From JACJWR01 sp964627505 (GTDB lineage: Bacteria > Actinomycetota > Actinomycetes > S36-B12 > UBA10799), in assembly GCA_964627505.1 (NCBI GenBank), contig CAZVKB010000005.1, positions 1 through 59,359 of the forward strand: a DNA stretch of 59,359 nt. Direction: 5' to 3'. The notes under the pieces are model-generated. The model was not told where the DNA came from. It did not search any database and worked only from the letters and a program-made list of their open reading frames with translations. Below are positions 19,008 through 25,910 of the stretch, in pieces (position 1 is the stretch's first letter; every line of letters starts with the position of its first letter). The translations under genes were made by a program, and so were the position numbers.

Positions 19008-20671
19008 ATTCGCTCCGGGGCACTGACACCCAGCACGCCGAGGCCGTTGGCCAGCGTTTGCCGGGCGGCGGCACACAGCCACAAGCGAGCGATCGTTTGG
19101 GTCGTCACACTCTCATCAGAGCGCGGCAGCACCCGGCAGGAGTCATAAAACTTGTGGTAGGCGTTGGCCAATTCCTCCAGGTAGCGGGCGACGCGATGCG
19201 GTTCGCGCAACTCAGCCGCCCCTGCAATGATCCCCGGCAAGGCACCGATCACACCGAGCAGATCCTTCTCCCGTGGGTGGCTGAGTGCACTTGGCTGAAA
19301 CTCCGCAGATCGCCAATCGATCTGCAGATCCGCTGCATGGCGCAGGACCGAAGAGATCCGGGCATGGGCGTACTGCACGTAGAACACCGGATTGTCATTT
19401 GTGCGGGCAACGAGGACTTCCAGATCCAAGGTCAGCGGGGAGTCGGCCGGGTAGCGGATCAGGCTGTACCGGGCGGCATCCACCCCCACCTCATCCACGA
19501 GATCTTCCAGTGTGACGATGTCGCCGGCCCGCTTGGACAATCGCACTTCGACGCCACCGCGATAAATCTTCACCAACTGTCCGATGAGCACTTCAATATT
19601 GGTTTCGGGATCATCCCCGGCACACGCGGCGATCGCCTTGAGCCGACCCACATAACCGTGATGATCCGCTCCCAGCAGGTAGATGCAAATATCGAAACCA
19701 CGCGCGCGCTTGTCCACGTAATAAGCGCTGTCGGAAGCGAAGTAGGTCAATTCGCCGTCGCTTTTGACCAGCACCCGGTCTTTGTCGTCGCCGAAGTCGC
19801 TGGTGCGCAACCACGTTGCACCGTCCTGGGTGAACATGTGCCCCCCGGCGGCCAGTGCGGCGAATCCACGGTCGACTGCGCCACGATCATGTAGGGAGCG
19901 TTCGGAATACCAGACGTCGAAGTGGGTGCCGAAGAGCGCGAGGACGGCCTGCTGGGCCGCGAGTTGGTGGGCGTATCCAGCTTCCCGAAACGCCGGGATC
20001 GCCTCCGGTTCGGCCAATTCGAGCAGGGCCGGATCTCCGGCCACCAGCGCTGCTGCCACATCCACGATGTACCCACCGTGATAGCCGTCGGGTGGTGCTG
20101 GCCGACCGTGAGCGGCGGCGAACAGCGACTCCCCGAAACGGTCCATCTGCACCCCGCGGTCGTTGATGTAGAACTCCCGCACCACCTCAGCCCCGGCGGC
20201 CGCCAGGACACGAGCGAGCGCATCGCCCACAGCCGCCCACCGAGTGTGGCCAAGGTGTAACGGTCCCGTGGGGTTGGCGGAGATGAACTCCACATTGATC
20301 CGGACGCCAGCCAGGGCATCACTTGCGCCGTAAGCATCCCCGGCCGCGACCACAGCGGCCGCGAGTTCTCCGGCAGCGGCGGCATCCAGCACGATATTGA
20401 GGAACCCAGGGCCTGCCACTTCGGCTGACTGAATGCCAGGTTGCGCAGCCACATGCGAAGCCAAGATCGCAGCGACCTCTCGCGGCGGACGGCCAGCGGG
20501 GCGGGCCAGGCGCATGGCAATGTTGGTGGCGTAATCACCATGTGCCTCGTTGCGCGGCCGCTCGATCACGATGTCCGACACGGGGGGTGACTGCGCAAGC
20601 GCCAATTCCTGTGCTGCCACGGCGCTGGCGATAGCAGCATGCACTACCTCGGCCACATCCTCGGGAGTCAT
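19004..20671 (-). CDS. argS: arginyl-tRNA synthetase
   Basis: Class I aminoacyl-tRNA synthetase, 555 aa. The HIGH-type motif is in NPTGPLHLGHTRWAAVGD and the KMSKS-equivalent is RLSKRAGD. The N-terminal Add-1 domain (HGDYATNIAMRLA) and the C-terminal anticodon-binding helices (YAHARISSVLRHA) are present. The ATG at 20671 follows a TAGGCT box by 7 nt and has no Shine-Dalgarno, so a leaderless message is inferred. It heads the argS-lysA-hom-thrC-thrB transcript. A tRNA-Arg gene lies about 1.3 kb away. Confidence 0.97.
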   Translation of the reverse strand: MTPEDVAEVVHAAIASAVAAQELALAQSPPVSDIVIERPRNEAHGDYATNIAMRLARPAGRPPREVAAILASHVAAQPGIQSAEVAGPGFLNIVLDAAAAGELAAAVVAAGDAYGASDALAGVRINVEFISANPTGPLHLGHTRWAAVGDALARVLAAAGAEVVREFYINDRGVQMDRFGESLFAAAHGRPAPPDGYHGGYIVDVAAALVAGDPALLELAEPEAIPAFREAGYAHQLAAQQAVLALFGTHFDVWYSERSLHDRGAVDRGFAALAAGGHMFTQDGATWLRTSDFGDDKDRVLVKSDGELTYFASDSAYYVDKRARGFDICIYLLGADHHGYVGRLKAIAACAGDDPETNIEVLIGQLVKIYRGGVEVRLSKRAGDIVTLEDLVDEVGVDAARYSLIRYPADSPLTLDLEVLVARTNDNPVFYVQYAHARISSVLRHAADLQIDWRSAEFQPSALSHPREKDLLGVIGALPGIIAGAAELREPHRVARYLEELANAYHKFYDSCRVLPRSDESVTTQTIARLWLCAAARQTLANGLGVLGVSAPERM

Positions 20672-20678
20672 GCGCGCA

Positions 20679-20684
20679 AGCCTA
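20679..20684 (-). promoter_or_regulatory. -10 box (TAGGCT) of a probable leaderless argS operon message
   Basis: TAGGCT on the minus strand, 7 nt before the argS ATG. The same hexamer precedes wecA, the P450 gene and the SRAP gene at nearly the same distance. Confidence 0.5.
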
Positions 20685-20717
20685 GTGGCGGATTCCGTCG
20701 GCAGAATCAGGCACCGG

Positions 20718-21392
20718 TCAGCAGGCTGGCCCGGGCACGCCATCGGGCACGGCGGGCTCCCGCAGCGAACCCGACACGGCGACCGCCACTGCGTAGGGAT
20801 CTGGACCGTTGAAGGCTGCGGAGCCAAGCGCTCGCACCTGGATGCGCACGCTATGGCCAGGCTTTTCGAACGCCGCGTCGACGCGCACCCCTGGCTCCAT
20901 CACACCGCAGACCCGCCGGTAGCCCTGGGCGGAAAGGTCTAACGTGATCGATTCGGCGTCCACCCGCACGTCTTGGGCAATCTGGTCCGCGGCGAGTTCC
21001 GGGCTCAATGGCCGTGCGTACACCCACAGGTAGGTGACGTTGCTCTGATCTGAATGACACCACGGACCGGAGTAGTACAACGGGGAGGGGCGTGGGATGG
21101 TGGCTGGGTAAGCATCGATTTCCAGAGTGGTGCACGGCGCGAATTGGGTGCCGTAAACCGCCAGATCCCCCACCGGTACGCCGGGTGCAACGGCGGCTTC
21201 AGCGCTGGCGGACGCTGTCACGCTGGCACCGGCGAGCGCACCGCCAGCCTGGCTGTCCGCAGCACAACCGGCTAGAAATACGGCCGCGGCTGCGACCACC
21301 ACCCCTTGACGCCCAGGAGGAACGCAAGTGGCGAGTCGACCACCAAACCTCCGCCGCCGCACAGCGGGGTCGAGCACGGTCCCACGTGTCAT
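20718..21392 (-). CDS. putative lipoprotein (lipoprotein pair, second gene)
   Basis: A 224-aa protein of unknown function. Its N-terminus has a basic stretch, then VVVAAAAVFLAGC, a signal peptide ending in a lipobox whose Cys would be lipidated, so it is probably anchored outside the membrane. The exported part begins with an Ala/Ser-rich linker, then a domain with Cys residues (APCTTLEI, GPWCHSDQ, RRVCGVM, final PGPAC). Its ATG overlaps the stop of the upstream lipoprotein gene (ATGA). The two proteins share a layout (Pro-rich start, GPxC, aromatic WxY), so they may be paralogs. Confidence 0.75.
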   Translation of the reverse strand: MTRGTVLDPAVRRRRFGGRLATCVPPGRQGVVVAAAAVFLAGCAADSQAGGALAGASVTASASAEAAVAPGVPVGDLAVYGTQFAPCTTLEIDAYPATIPRPSPLYYSGPWCHSDQSNVTYLWVYARPLSPELAADQIAQDVRVDAESITLDLSAQGYRRVCGVMEPGVRVDAAFEKPGHSVRIQVRALGSAAFNGPDPYAVAVAVSGSLREPAVPDGVPGPAC

Positions 21393-21883
21393 CGCTGAAA
21401 CTCTACAACCAGGGTAGTGATCATATTCGGATTCACCGTGTAAGTAACTTCGGCATGACGTCCCTCGGGCGATACGAACTTCTCCGACATCTCAACGTCC
21501 GCACCCGCTTCCGAGTCGGTGGACGTCAAGTTTTGCCACCCGTTGTTGCGGAGGGCCTTGTTGAGCGCTACGACAGCCGCATCGGCAGCTTCTGGGGCAC
21601 CTTCACGATCGGAATAGGTCCAAGTGAGGGTGATGCCTTCGGCCTCTTGACATACGGGCCCACGCCAACCTGGCGGTGTGGGTTTCCCCTCGCTGCTGGG
21701 CCAGAGGACTGCCATCACGTTGTCGCAAGTGATCGCGCCCATCTGTTCTGGGGGCGCCCAAGATGACACCGAAGCCTGGGGCGCCGGAGGCAATTCGGCG
21801 ATCTCCGCGGAGGAAGCGCGCTGACCCGAACATGCTGCCGCGAATACCACTGCCAGCAGCGGTAACCACAGTCGTTTCAGCAC
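21389..21883 (-). CDS. putative lipoprotein (lipoprotein pair, first gene)
   Basis: A 164-aa protein of unknown function. The signal peptide LWLPLLAVVFAAAC carries a lipobox directly after MLKR. The mature part has two cysteines (AITCDNV and RGPVCQEA), a WTYSD strand and an amphipathic helix (ADAAVVALNKALRNNGW), followed by a strand-rich end. The size and two-Cys layout recall small actinobacterial lipoproteins such as DUF3558 members, but I see no firm match. The start is a GTG. Two palindromes lie just upstream (21885-21896 and 21899-21915). Confidence 0.75.
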   Translation of the reverse strand: MLKRLWLPLLAVVFAAACSGQRASSAEIAELPPAPQASVSSWAPPEQMGAITCDNVMAVLWPSSEGKPTPPGWRGPVCQEAEGITLTWTYSDREGAPEAADAAVVALNKALRNNGWQNLTSTDSEAGADVEMSEKFVSPEGRHAEVTYTVNPNMITTLVVEFQR

Positions 21884-21898
21884 CCCACAACTGTGGCA

Positions 21899-21915
21899 CT
21901 TGATCGCCGATCAAG
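21899..21915. promoter_or_regulatory. 17-bp inverted repeat upstream of lipoprotein pair and tRNA-Arg
   Basis: CTTGATC-gcc-GATCAAG, perfect 7-bp arms with a 3-bp spacer. It lies between the divergent lipoprotein gene (start at 21883) and tRNA-Arg (from 21997). A second palindrome, CCACA-ac-TGTGG, is at 21885-21896. Symmetry and spacing suit a dimeric regulator site, but no regulator gene is adjacent. Confidence 0.3.
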
Positions 21916-21978
21916 CCCGTCGGGTCCGGTTAAGCCCCCGAACATCACCTCAACGGCCGTGTCTGGTGAGTGGCTGAT

Positions 21979-21984
21979 AGCCTG
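21979..21984 (+). promoter_or_regulatory. possible -10 box of tRNA-Arg
   Basis: TAGCCT ends 12 nt before the mature tRNA 5' end, allowing a short 5' leader to be trimmed by RNase P. No convincing -35 box is seen. Confidence 0.3.
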
Positions 21985-21996
21985 AGCGCGCCCTGC

Positions 21997-22068
21997 GCCC
22001 CCGTAGCTCAGGGGATAGAGCAGTGGCCTCCGGAGCCATGTGCGCAGGTTCGAATCCTGCCGGGGGCA
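21997..22068 (+). tRNA. tRNA-Arg (anticodon CCG)
   Basis: The sequence folds into a full cloverleaf. Acceptor arms GCCCCCG and CGGGGGC pair perfectly. The D arm is GCTC/GAGC. The anticodon stem GTGGC/GCCAT encloses loop CTCCGGA with anticodon CCG at 22030-22032. The T arm is GCAGG-TTCGAAT-CCTGC. The discriminator base is A and CCA is not encoded. It reads the CGG arginine codon. Confidence 0.96.
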
Positions 22069-22103
22069 CTTAGGAGCGGGGGCGGACAAGGCACCATGGT
22101 GGT

Positions 22104-23396
22104 ATGAGTCTTCCTCCCGAATACGATTCGTGGCTTCGTCCTGAAGATGAAGAGCCCGCTGGGACCCCTGAGTCGCAGCCGGGCAACGAGGATGCATCTG
22201 CCACCCGGGTGGAAGCAACCGCCATCGACCCACAAACCTCCGCACCCGAGCCGCCACCTGCGATCCCGGTGATTCCCGCGCCGAAGGGCTCCGTACCGCA
22301 GCCAGCGGCCCCACCGGTCCCAGCACAACCGGTGATTCCCGTGATCCCAGCCCCACGCAGCGATACTGTCGCGCCCCTTGCCGCGACACGACCCCCATCT
22401 GCGGTACCGCCGAGTGCCACACCTCCCCGGAAACCTTCGGTCGCTCCAGGATCGCCGCCATCCGCCCGCGGGCGGAACAAGCGCCGCCACCCCTGGCGCC
22501 GGCGGATTTTGTGGCTGCTGGTGGCGTTCGGCGTCTACCTCACGTCTGTGGTGGTCGTCTTCGCGCTGGCCGTGAACAAGATCCCGGACCCTGCATTTGA
22601 TGCCCTCGGCACCGCCCGGGGCATGAATGTGCTGATCGTCGGCAGCGACAGCCGCGCCGGTCTTACTGAAGAACAACAAGCGCAACTGTCCACCGGCAGC
22701 GTGGAAGGGCAACGCACCGACACGATCATGTTGCTCAACATTCCGCTGATCGGTACCCCAACCTTGATTTCGATTCCGCGGGATTCCTGGGTGGAAATTC
22801 CCGGTCACGGATCTGGGAAAATCAACTCTGCCTACGCGATTGGCGGACCGGCGCTACTCGCCGACACAATCGAGAACGCCACCGGACTAGCTGTCACCAA
22901 CTACATCGAAGTCGGATTCGCCGGGATCGCCAACACCACCGATGCCCTCGGTGGTGTGGTGCTGTGCCCAGCGGACAACTACAACGACGTCTACAGCGGT
23001 CTGAACGTCAGCGCCGGCTGCCAGGTGATGGACGGTACAACTTCGCTGGCTTACGTCCGGATGCGCTACCAGGATCCCAAAGGTGACCTCGGGCGGATCG
23101 AACGGCAGCAGGAGTACATCTCAGCCGTGGCCAAGAAAGCCCTCAGCCCACTCACCTGGCTGCTGCCATGGCGTGCGTATGGAACGGCGCGGGCAGCCGG
23201 ATCGGCACTCACGGTCAACCAGTCCACCAATGTCTGGGACCTTGGACGGGTCGGCTTCGCCATGGGCATGATCTCGCTTGGGTGGGGTGATTCCACCACG
23301 GTCCCGACCGAGCCGGGCACATATCGAGTGAACGGCCAGGACGCGCTCAAGTGGAATTCGCCCGAAGCCAAAAAATTGTTCGACAGCGTCAGCTGA
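22104..23396 (+). CDS. LytR-CpsA-Psr family cell wall polymer ligase
   Basis: Membrane phosphotransferase that attaches polyprenyl-linked glycopolymers to peptidoglycan. It is 430 aa. Residues 1-130 are a cytosolic Pro-rich tail, one helix at about 135-157 (WLLVAFGVYLTSVVVVFAL) anchors it, and the LCP domain is outside. Catalytic and phosphate-binding positions are visible: NVLIVGSDSRAG, QRTDTIMLLNI, ISIPRDSWVEIPGHG, and the TSLAYVRMRYQDPKGDLGRIERQQ region (TSLAYVRMRYQDP, then DLGRIERQQE). It starts 35 nt after tRNA-Arg. The tail is longer and more Pro-rich than in firmicute LCP proteins. Confidence 0.93.
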   Translation: MSLPPEYDSWLRPEDEEPAGTPESQPGNEDASATRVEATAIDPQTSAPEPPPAIPVIPAPKGSVPQPAAPPVPAQPVIPVIPAPRSDTVAPLAATRPPSAVPPSATPPRKPSVAPGSPPSARGRNKRRHPWRRRILWLLVAFGVYLTSVVVVFALAVNKIPDPAFDALGTARGMNVLIVGSDSRAGLTEEQQAQLSTGSVEGQRTDTIMLLNIPLIGTPTLISIPRDSWVEIPGHGSGKINSAYAIGGPALLADTIENATGLAVTNYIEVGFAGIANTTDALGGVVLCPADNYNDVYSGLNVSAGCQVMDGTTSLAYVRMRYQDPKGDLGRIERQQEYISAVAKKALSPLTWLLPWRAYGTARAAGSALTVNQSTNVWDLGRVGFAMGMISLGWGDSTTVPTEPGTYRVNGQDALKWNSPEAKKLFDSVS

Positions 23397-23459
23397 CGAG
23401 GGCTGCGCCGCCTTGTGGCGTGCTCTGATGGTGTGGGGCGTCAGAGGGCTGGTGGGGGG

Positions 23460-23783
23460 CTACTCGCCCGTGACGGATTCCACTGCTGATTGGGCCTTCT
23501 TGGCCCAGTCCAACTTGTTCTGGGCGGCCGTCAATTCCGCCTGCAGGCGATCCACCTCGGCTTGCGCCTCGGCTTGGTTGACGGTGGCCGAACTGCGCAT
23601 CCCGCTGGTGAGACTGCCGACGACGGGAGTGTCCTGCACCGACTCCCACAGGTCTCCGGCAGCTTCCGTCGCAGCCAGATCAGCTTGCGCCTGCTGCAGT
23701 TTGGCGGTGAGTGTGGTCACCGCCGCTTGAGCTTCGGACACCTTCGCTTGGGCCTTGTCGCGGGCCAGATCTGAAATACCCAT
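23460..23783 (-). CDS. small coiled-coil protein of unknown function
   Basis: A 107-aa soluble protein. Residues about 5-45 (KAQAKVSEAQAAVTTLTAK and on) and 72-104 (AEAQAEVDRLQAELTAAQNK) are long heptad-like Ala/Gln/Glu helices joined by a Gly/Ser/Thr linker. A helical hairpin is likely. There is no signal peptide or catalytic motif. The ATG at 23783 lies 7 nt after a TACGCT box; another ATG two codons upstream is less well placed. It converges with the LCP gene. Confidence 0.65.
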   Translation of the reverse strand: MGISDLARDKAQAKVSEAQAAVTTLTAKLQQAQADLAATEAAGDLWESVQDTPVVGSLTSGMRSSATVNQAEAQAEVDRLQAELTAAQNKLDWAKKAQSAVESVTGE

Positions 23784-23790
23784 GTTCATC

Positions 23791-23796
23791 AGCGTA
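23791..23796 (-). promoter_or_regulatory. -10 box (TACGCT) of the coiled-coil gene
   Basis: TACGCT on the minus strand, 7 nt before the ATG at 23783, with no Shine-Dalgarno between. Confidence 0.4.
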
Positions 23797-23816
23797 CTCG
23801 CGCGCAGCTTTTGCGG

Positions 23817-24224
23817 TCACTGCTTGTGGGATTGATCGGCACCCCACCAATGCGCGGTTGCGCCTCGACGGCCACGAAAGAGCGCCACCAGCAGCAGGGC
23901 GAAGAGTGCGCCTGCGAGGTCGGTGATGATGTCGAACACTGAGAATGACCGTTCGACCGCCAAGGTTTGACCCAATTCGGTCGCTGCTGCCAAGGCCAAG
24001 GCCGCGAGCGCAACCTGCCACAAAGCGCGGCGCGGAAAGTCCCACGCCACTGCCGCCGACCACAGCGCAAAAAGCCCGAAGTGCACAGCGACTCCAGCCG
24101 CAGGAACTCCCACGTCCGGGACCGCGGGCCCGGGCATGAAGAGGGCTCCCAGCACCAATATCGTGGCGAGGACGGTGGGCCAATAGCGCCACGCGTGCCG
24201 CTTGTGCACAGTTTCGGAAGTCAC
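23817..24224 (-). CDS. VanZ-like membrane protein
   Basis: A 135-aa protein with four hydrophobic helices (YWPTVLATILVLGALFM, AAGVAVHFGLFALWSAAVAW, LWQVALAALALAAATELGQ, IITDLAGALFALLLVALF). The motif ATELGQ followed by RSFSVFDIITDLAGA is the VanZ-family pattern (E-x2-Q, then D-x2-D-x2-N/A-x2-G). VanZ gives low-level teicoplanin resistance in enterococci; the general role is unknown. The start is the GTG at 24224, with GAGG 7 nt upstream. It is divergent from the hydrolase gene. Confidence 0.75.
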   Translation of the reverse strand: MTSETVHKRHAWRYWPTVLATILVLGALFMPGPAVPDVGVPAAGVAVHFGLFALWSAAVAWDFPRRALWQVALAALALAAATELGQTLAVERSFSVFDIITDLAGALFALLLVALFRGRRGATAHWWGADQSHKQ

Positions 24225-24284
24225 CTCACATCCTCTTTCAGGTTCCCTGCCACCGGCCATCCCGAACGTGTGGCGTACACGGGT

Positions 24285-24303
24285 GGCAATTGTTGCCTAT
24301 CGT
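24285..24303 (+). promoter_or_regulatory. hydrolase promoter: inverted repeat abutting -10 box
   Basis: The inverted repeat GGCAA-ttg-TTGCC (24285-24297) directly precedes TATCGT (24298-24303), which lies 6 nt before the hydrolase ATG. A protein bound to the repeat would cover the -35/-10 spacer. The -10 placement suggests a leaderless message. Confidence 0.35.
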
Positions 24304-24309
24304 GGGGTT

Positions 24310-25143
24310 ATGCCTACTTGCACGATCTCCGGTCTCACGTTCGACTTTACCGATGACGGACCGGCGACCGGCGAACCGGTTCTGCTGCTGCATGGGTTTC
24401 CGCAGGACCGCACGTCTTGGCGGGAAGTAGCGGCTGGTCTGCAGGATGCGGGGTTCCGAACGATCACCGTGGATCAGCGGGGATACTCCCCGCGCGCCCG
24501 CCCGAACCGCACCCGTGACTACACACTGAGGCATCTGGTTTCAGACGCTACCGGCCTGCTGGACACCTTGGGAATCGACCAAGCCCATGTGGTCGGTCAC
24601 GACTGGGGTGGGGCGGTGGCCTGGGGGTTGGCATCGGCGGCGGAAGATCGACTGCTGTCGTTGACGGTGCTCTCCACCCCACACCCAGGGGCAATGTCGC
24701 AGGCCTCGCTGCGCAGCACACAATTAGCCAAGTCCTGGTACATGGGGATGTTTCAAGTGCCGTACGCAGCCGAACTGGCGTTGAAACCCGGCAGCCCGAT
24801 GTGGCAGGCAATGATGCGGGGGCTACCGCCGGAGTCCGTGGCTCACTACACCTCGCGGGCCAAAGAGCCAGGAGCACTCACGGCAATGTTGCGGTGGTAT
24901 CGCGCACTGCCCCTGGACATCGTGCGTCCTTCGGTACCCATGCATCGGGTACGCCTGCCCACCTTGTATGTGTGGGGTCGGCGCGATCCCGCGCTCGGGG
25001 AGGCGGCCGCTTTGGCCACCGCCAAGTACGTCACCGGGCCCTACACCTTTGTGGCACTGCCCGACCATGGACACTGGCTACCGGAACAGGCTGCGGCGGA
25101 ATTGTTACCGATACTCACCGAGCATCTGCTGGCGTGGAGTTAA
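24310..25143 (+). CDS. alpha/beta hydrolase, epoxide hydrolase-like
   Basis: A 277-aa alpha/beta-hydrolase fold enzyme. The oxyanion motif is VLLLHGFPQDRTSW. The nucleophile elbow VVGHDWGGAVAW has aspartate (about D98), not serine, which points to epoxide hydrolase or haloalkane dehalogenase. The catalytic His is in LPDHGHWLPEQ (about H255). HGFPQ and GHDWGG together favour soluble epoxide hydrolases. Substrate is unknown. Its 3' end overlaps the convergent SRAP gene by 4 bp. Confidence 0.82.
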   Translation: MPTCTISGLTFDFTDDGPATGEPVLLLHGFPQDRTSWREVAAGLQDAGFRTITVDQRGYSPRARPNRTRDYTLRHLVSDATGLLDTLGIDQAHVVGHDWGGAVAWGLASAAEDRLLSLTVLSTPHPGAMSQASLRSTQLAKSWYMGMFQVPYAAELALKPGSPMWQAMMRGLPPESVAHYTSRAKEPGALTAMLRWYRALPLDIVRPSVPMHRVRLPTLYVWGRRDPALGEAAALATAKYVTGPYTFVALPDHGHWLPEQAAAELLPILTEHLLAWS

Positions 25144-25871
25144 TCCGCGGGCACAGCCGCGATAAGTTCCGGACCGTTGTTGCGCACGGAGTTCACAGCA
25201 GTTGTCACCGGATAGGCGGTGAGTTGTGCTGCCGCGGCGGTGGGGTCGAGCAGACCGCGCGGATCGCCGGAAAAATTCGGGTCGAGCCAGGCATCCCAGT
25301 GCTCGCGGGCCACGATTACCGGCATGCGATCGTGGATGAACGCCACTGGACCCGCCGACGGCGCGGTGAGGATTGCGGCAGTCATCAGCCAGGCTTGCGG
25401 GTCGTCATCCGGAAGGCTGCGGTCGCGCCACAATTCATACAGCCCCGCCAACGCCAACGTAGCGTCGTCGGCGGCGTGGATGAAGTACGGCTGCTTGCGG
25501 GGACGCCCGGAACCGGTGGTGGGTCCGATGACCGGGGTATGCCACTCGTAGTAGCCGGCCGCCGGCACAATTGCTCGTCGGCGGGCCCACGCGCGTCGGA
25601 ACGACGGCTTGTCCGCCGCGGTCTCCAGACGTGCGTTGATCATGCGGTTGCCGATGCTGGGATCCTTGGCCCATGACGGCACCAACCCCCACCGCACGGT
25701 AGCCAACACTCGCTCGGGTACCCCGTCGATCTCCCAATCCATCACGGCGTAGACCTCTTTAGTGGGGGCCACGTTGTAGTCCGGAAGCAGGATAGTGTCC
25801 GGCGTCCGCGTGACGCGGAACTCATCCGAGAGGTAGGCCGGGTCTCGGTTGGAGACGTATCGTCCGCACAT
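25140..25871 (-). CDS. SOS response-associated peptidase-type protein (SRAP, YedK/HMCES family)
   Basis: Forms a thiazolidine crosslink with abasic sites in single-stranded DNA, shielding them during replication. It is 243 aa. The active Cys2 is exposed once Met1 is removed (MCGRYV). Other family positions are N33 in DYNVAPT, NARLET, E109 in GYYEWH, and H180 in FIHDRMPVIV. It is divergent from aroA with 39 bp between. The ATG lies 6 nt after a TAGGCT box. Confidence 0.95.
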   Translation of the reverse strand: MCGRYVSNRDPAYLSDEFRVTRTPDTILLPDYNVAPTKEVYAVMDWEIDGVPERVLATVRWGLVPSWAKDPSIGNRMINARLETAADKPSFRRAWARRRAIVPAAGYYEWHTPVIGPTTGSGRPRKQPYFIHAADDATLALAGLYELWRDRSLPDDDPQAWLMTAAILTAPSAGPVAFIHDRMPVIVAREHWDAWLDPNFSGDPRGLLDPTAAAAQLTAYPVTTAVNSVRNNGPELIAAVPAD

Positions 25872-25877
25872 GGTGGC

Positions 25878-25883
25878 AGCCTA
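25878..25883 (-). promoter_or_regulatory. -10 box (TAGGCT) of the SRAP gene
   Basis: TAGGCT on the minus strand, 6 nt before the SRAP ATG at 25871. The divergent aroA -10 box lies only 15 bp away, so the two promoters overlap back to back. Confidence 0.45.
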
Positions 25884-25898
25884 CGGCGCGTTGGTCGC

Positions 25899-25904
25899 TA
25901 CCCT
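25899..25904 (+). promoter_or_regulatory. -10 box (TACCCT) of a probable leaderless aroA message
   Basis: TACCCT, 6 nt before the aroA ATG at 25911, with no ribosome-binding sequence. Confidence 0.45.
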
Positions 25905-25910
25905 GACCTC

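Noticed and set aside
20672..20827. Upstream extension of argS to 20827.
   Set aside because: The extra 52 residues overlap the -10 box and have no synthetase character; the ATG at 20671 starts with the usual N-terminal sequence.
23423..23446. CTCTGA/TCAGAG hairpin between the convergent LCP and coiled-coil genes as a terminator.
   Set aside because: Only 6-bp arms with a 12-nt loop and no T-tract; chance occurrence is likely.
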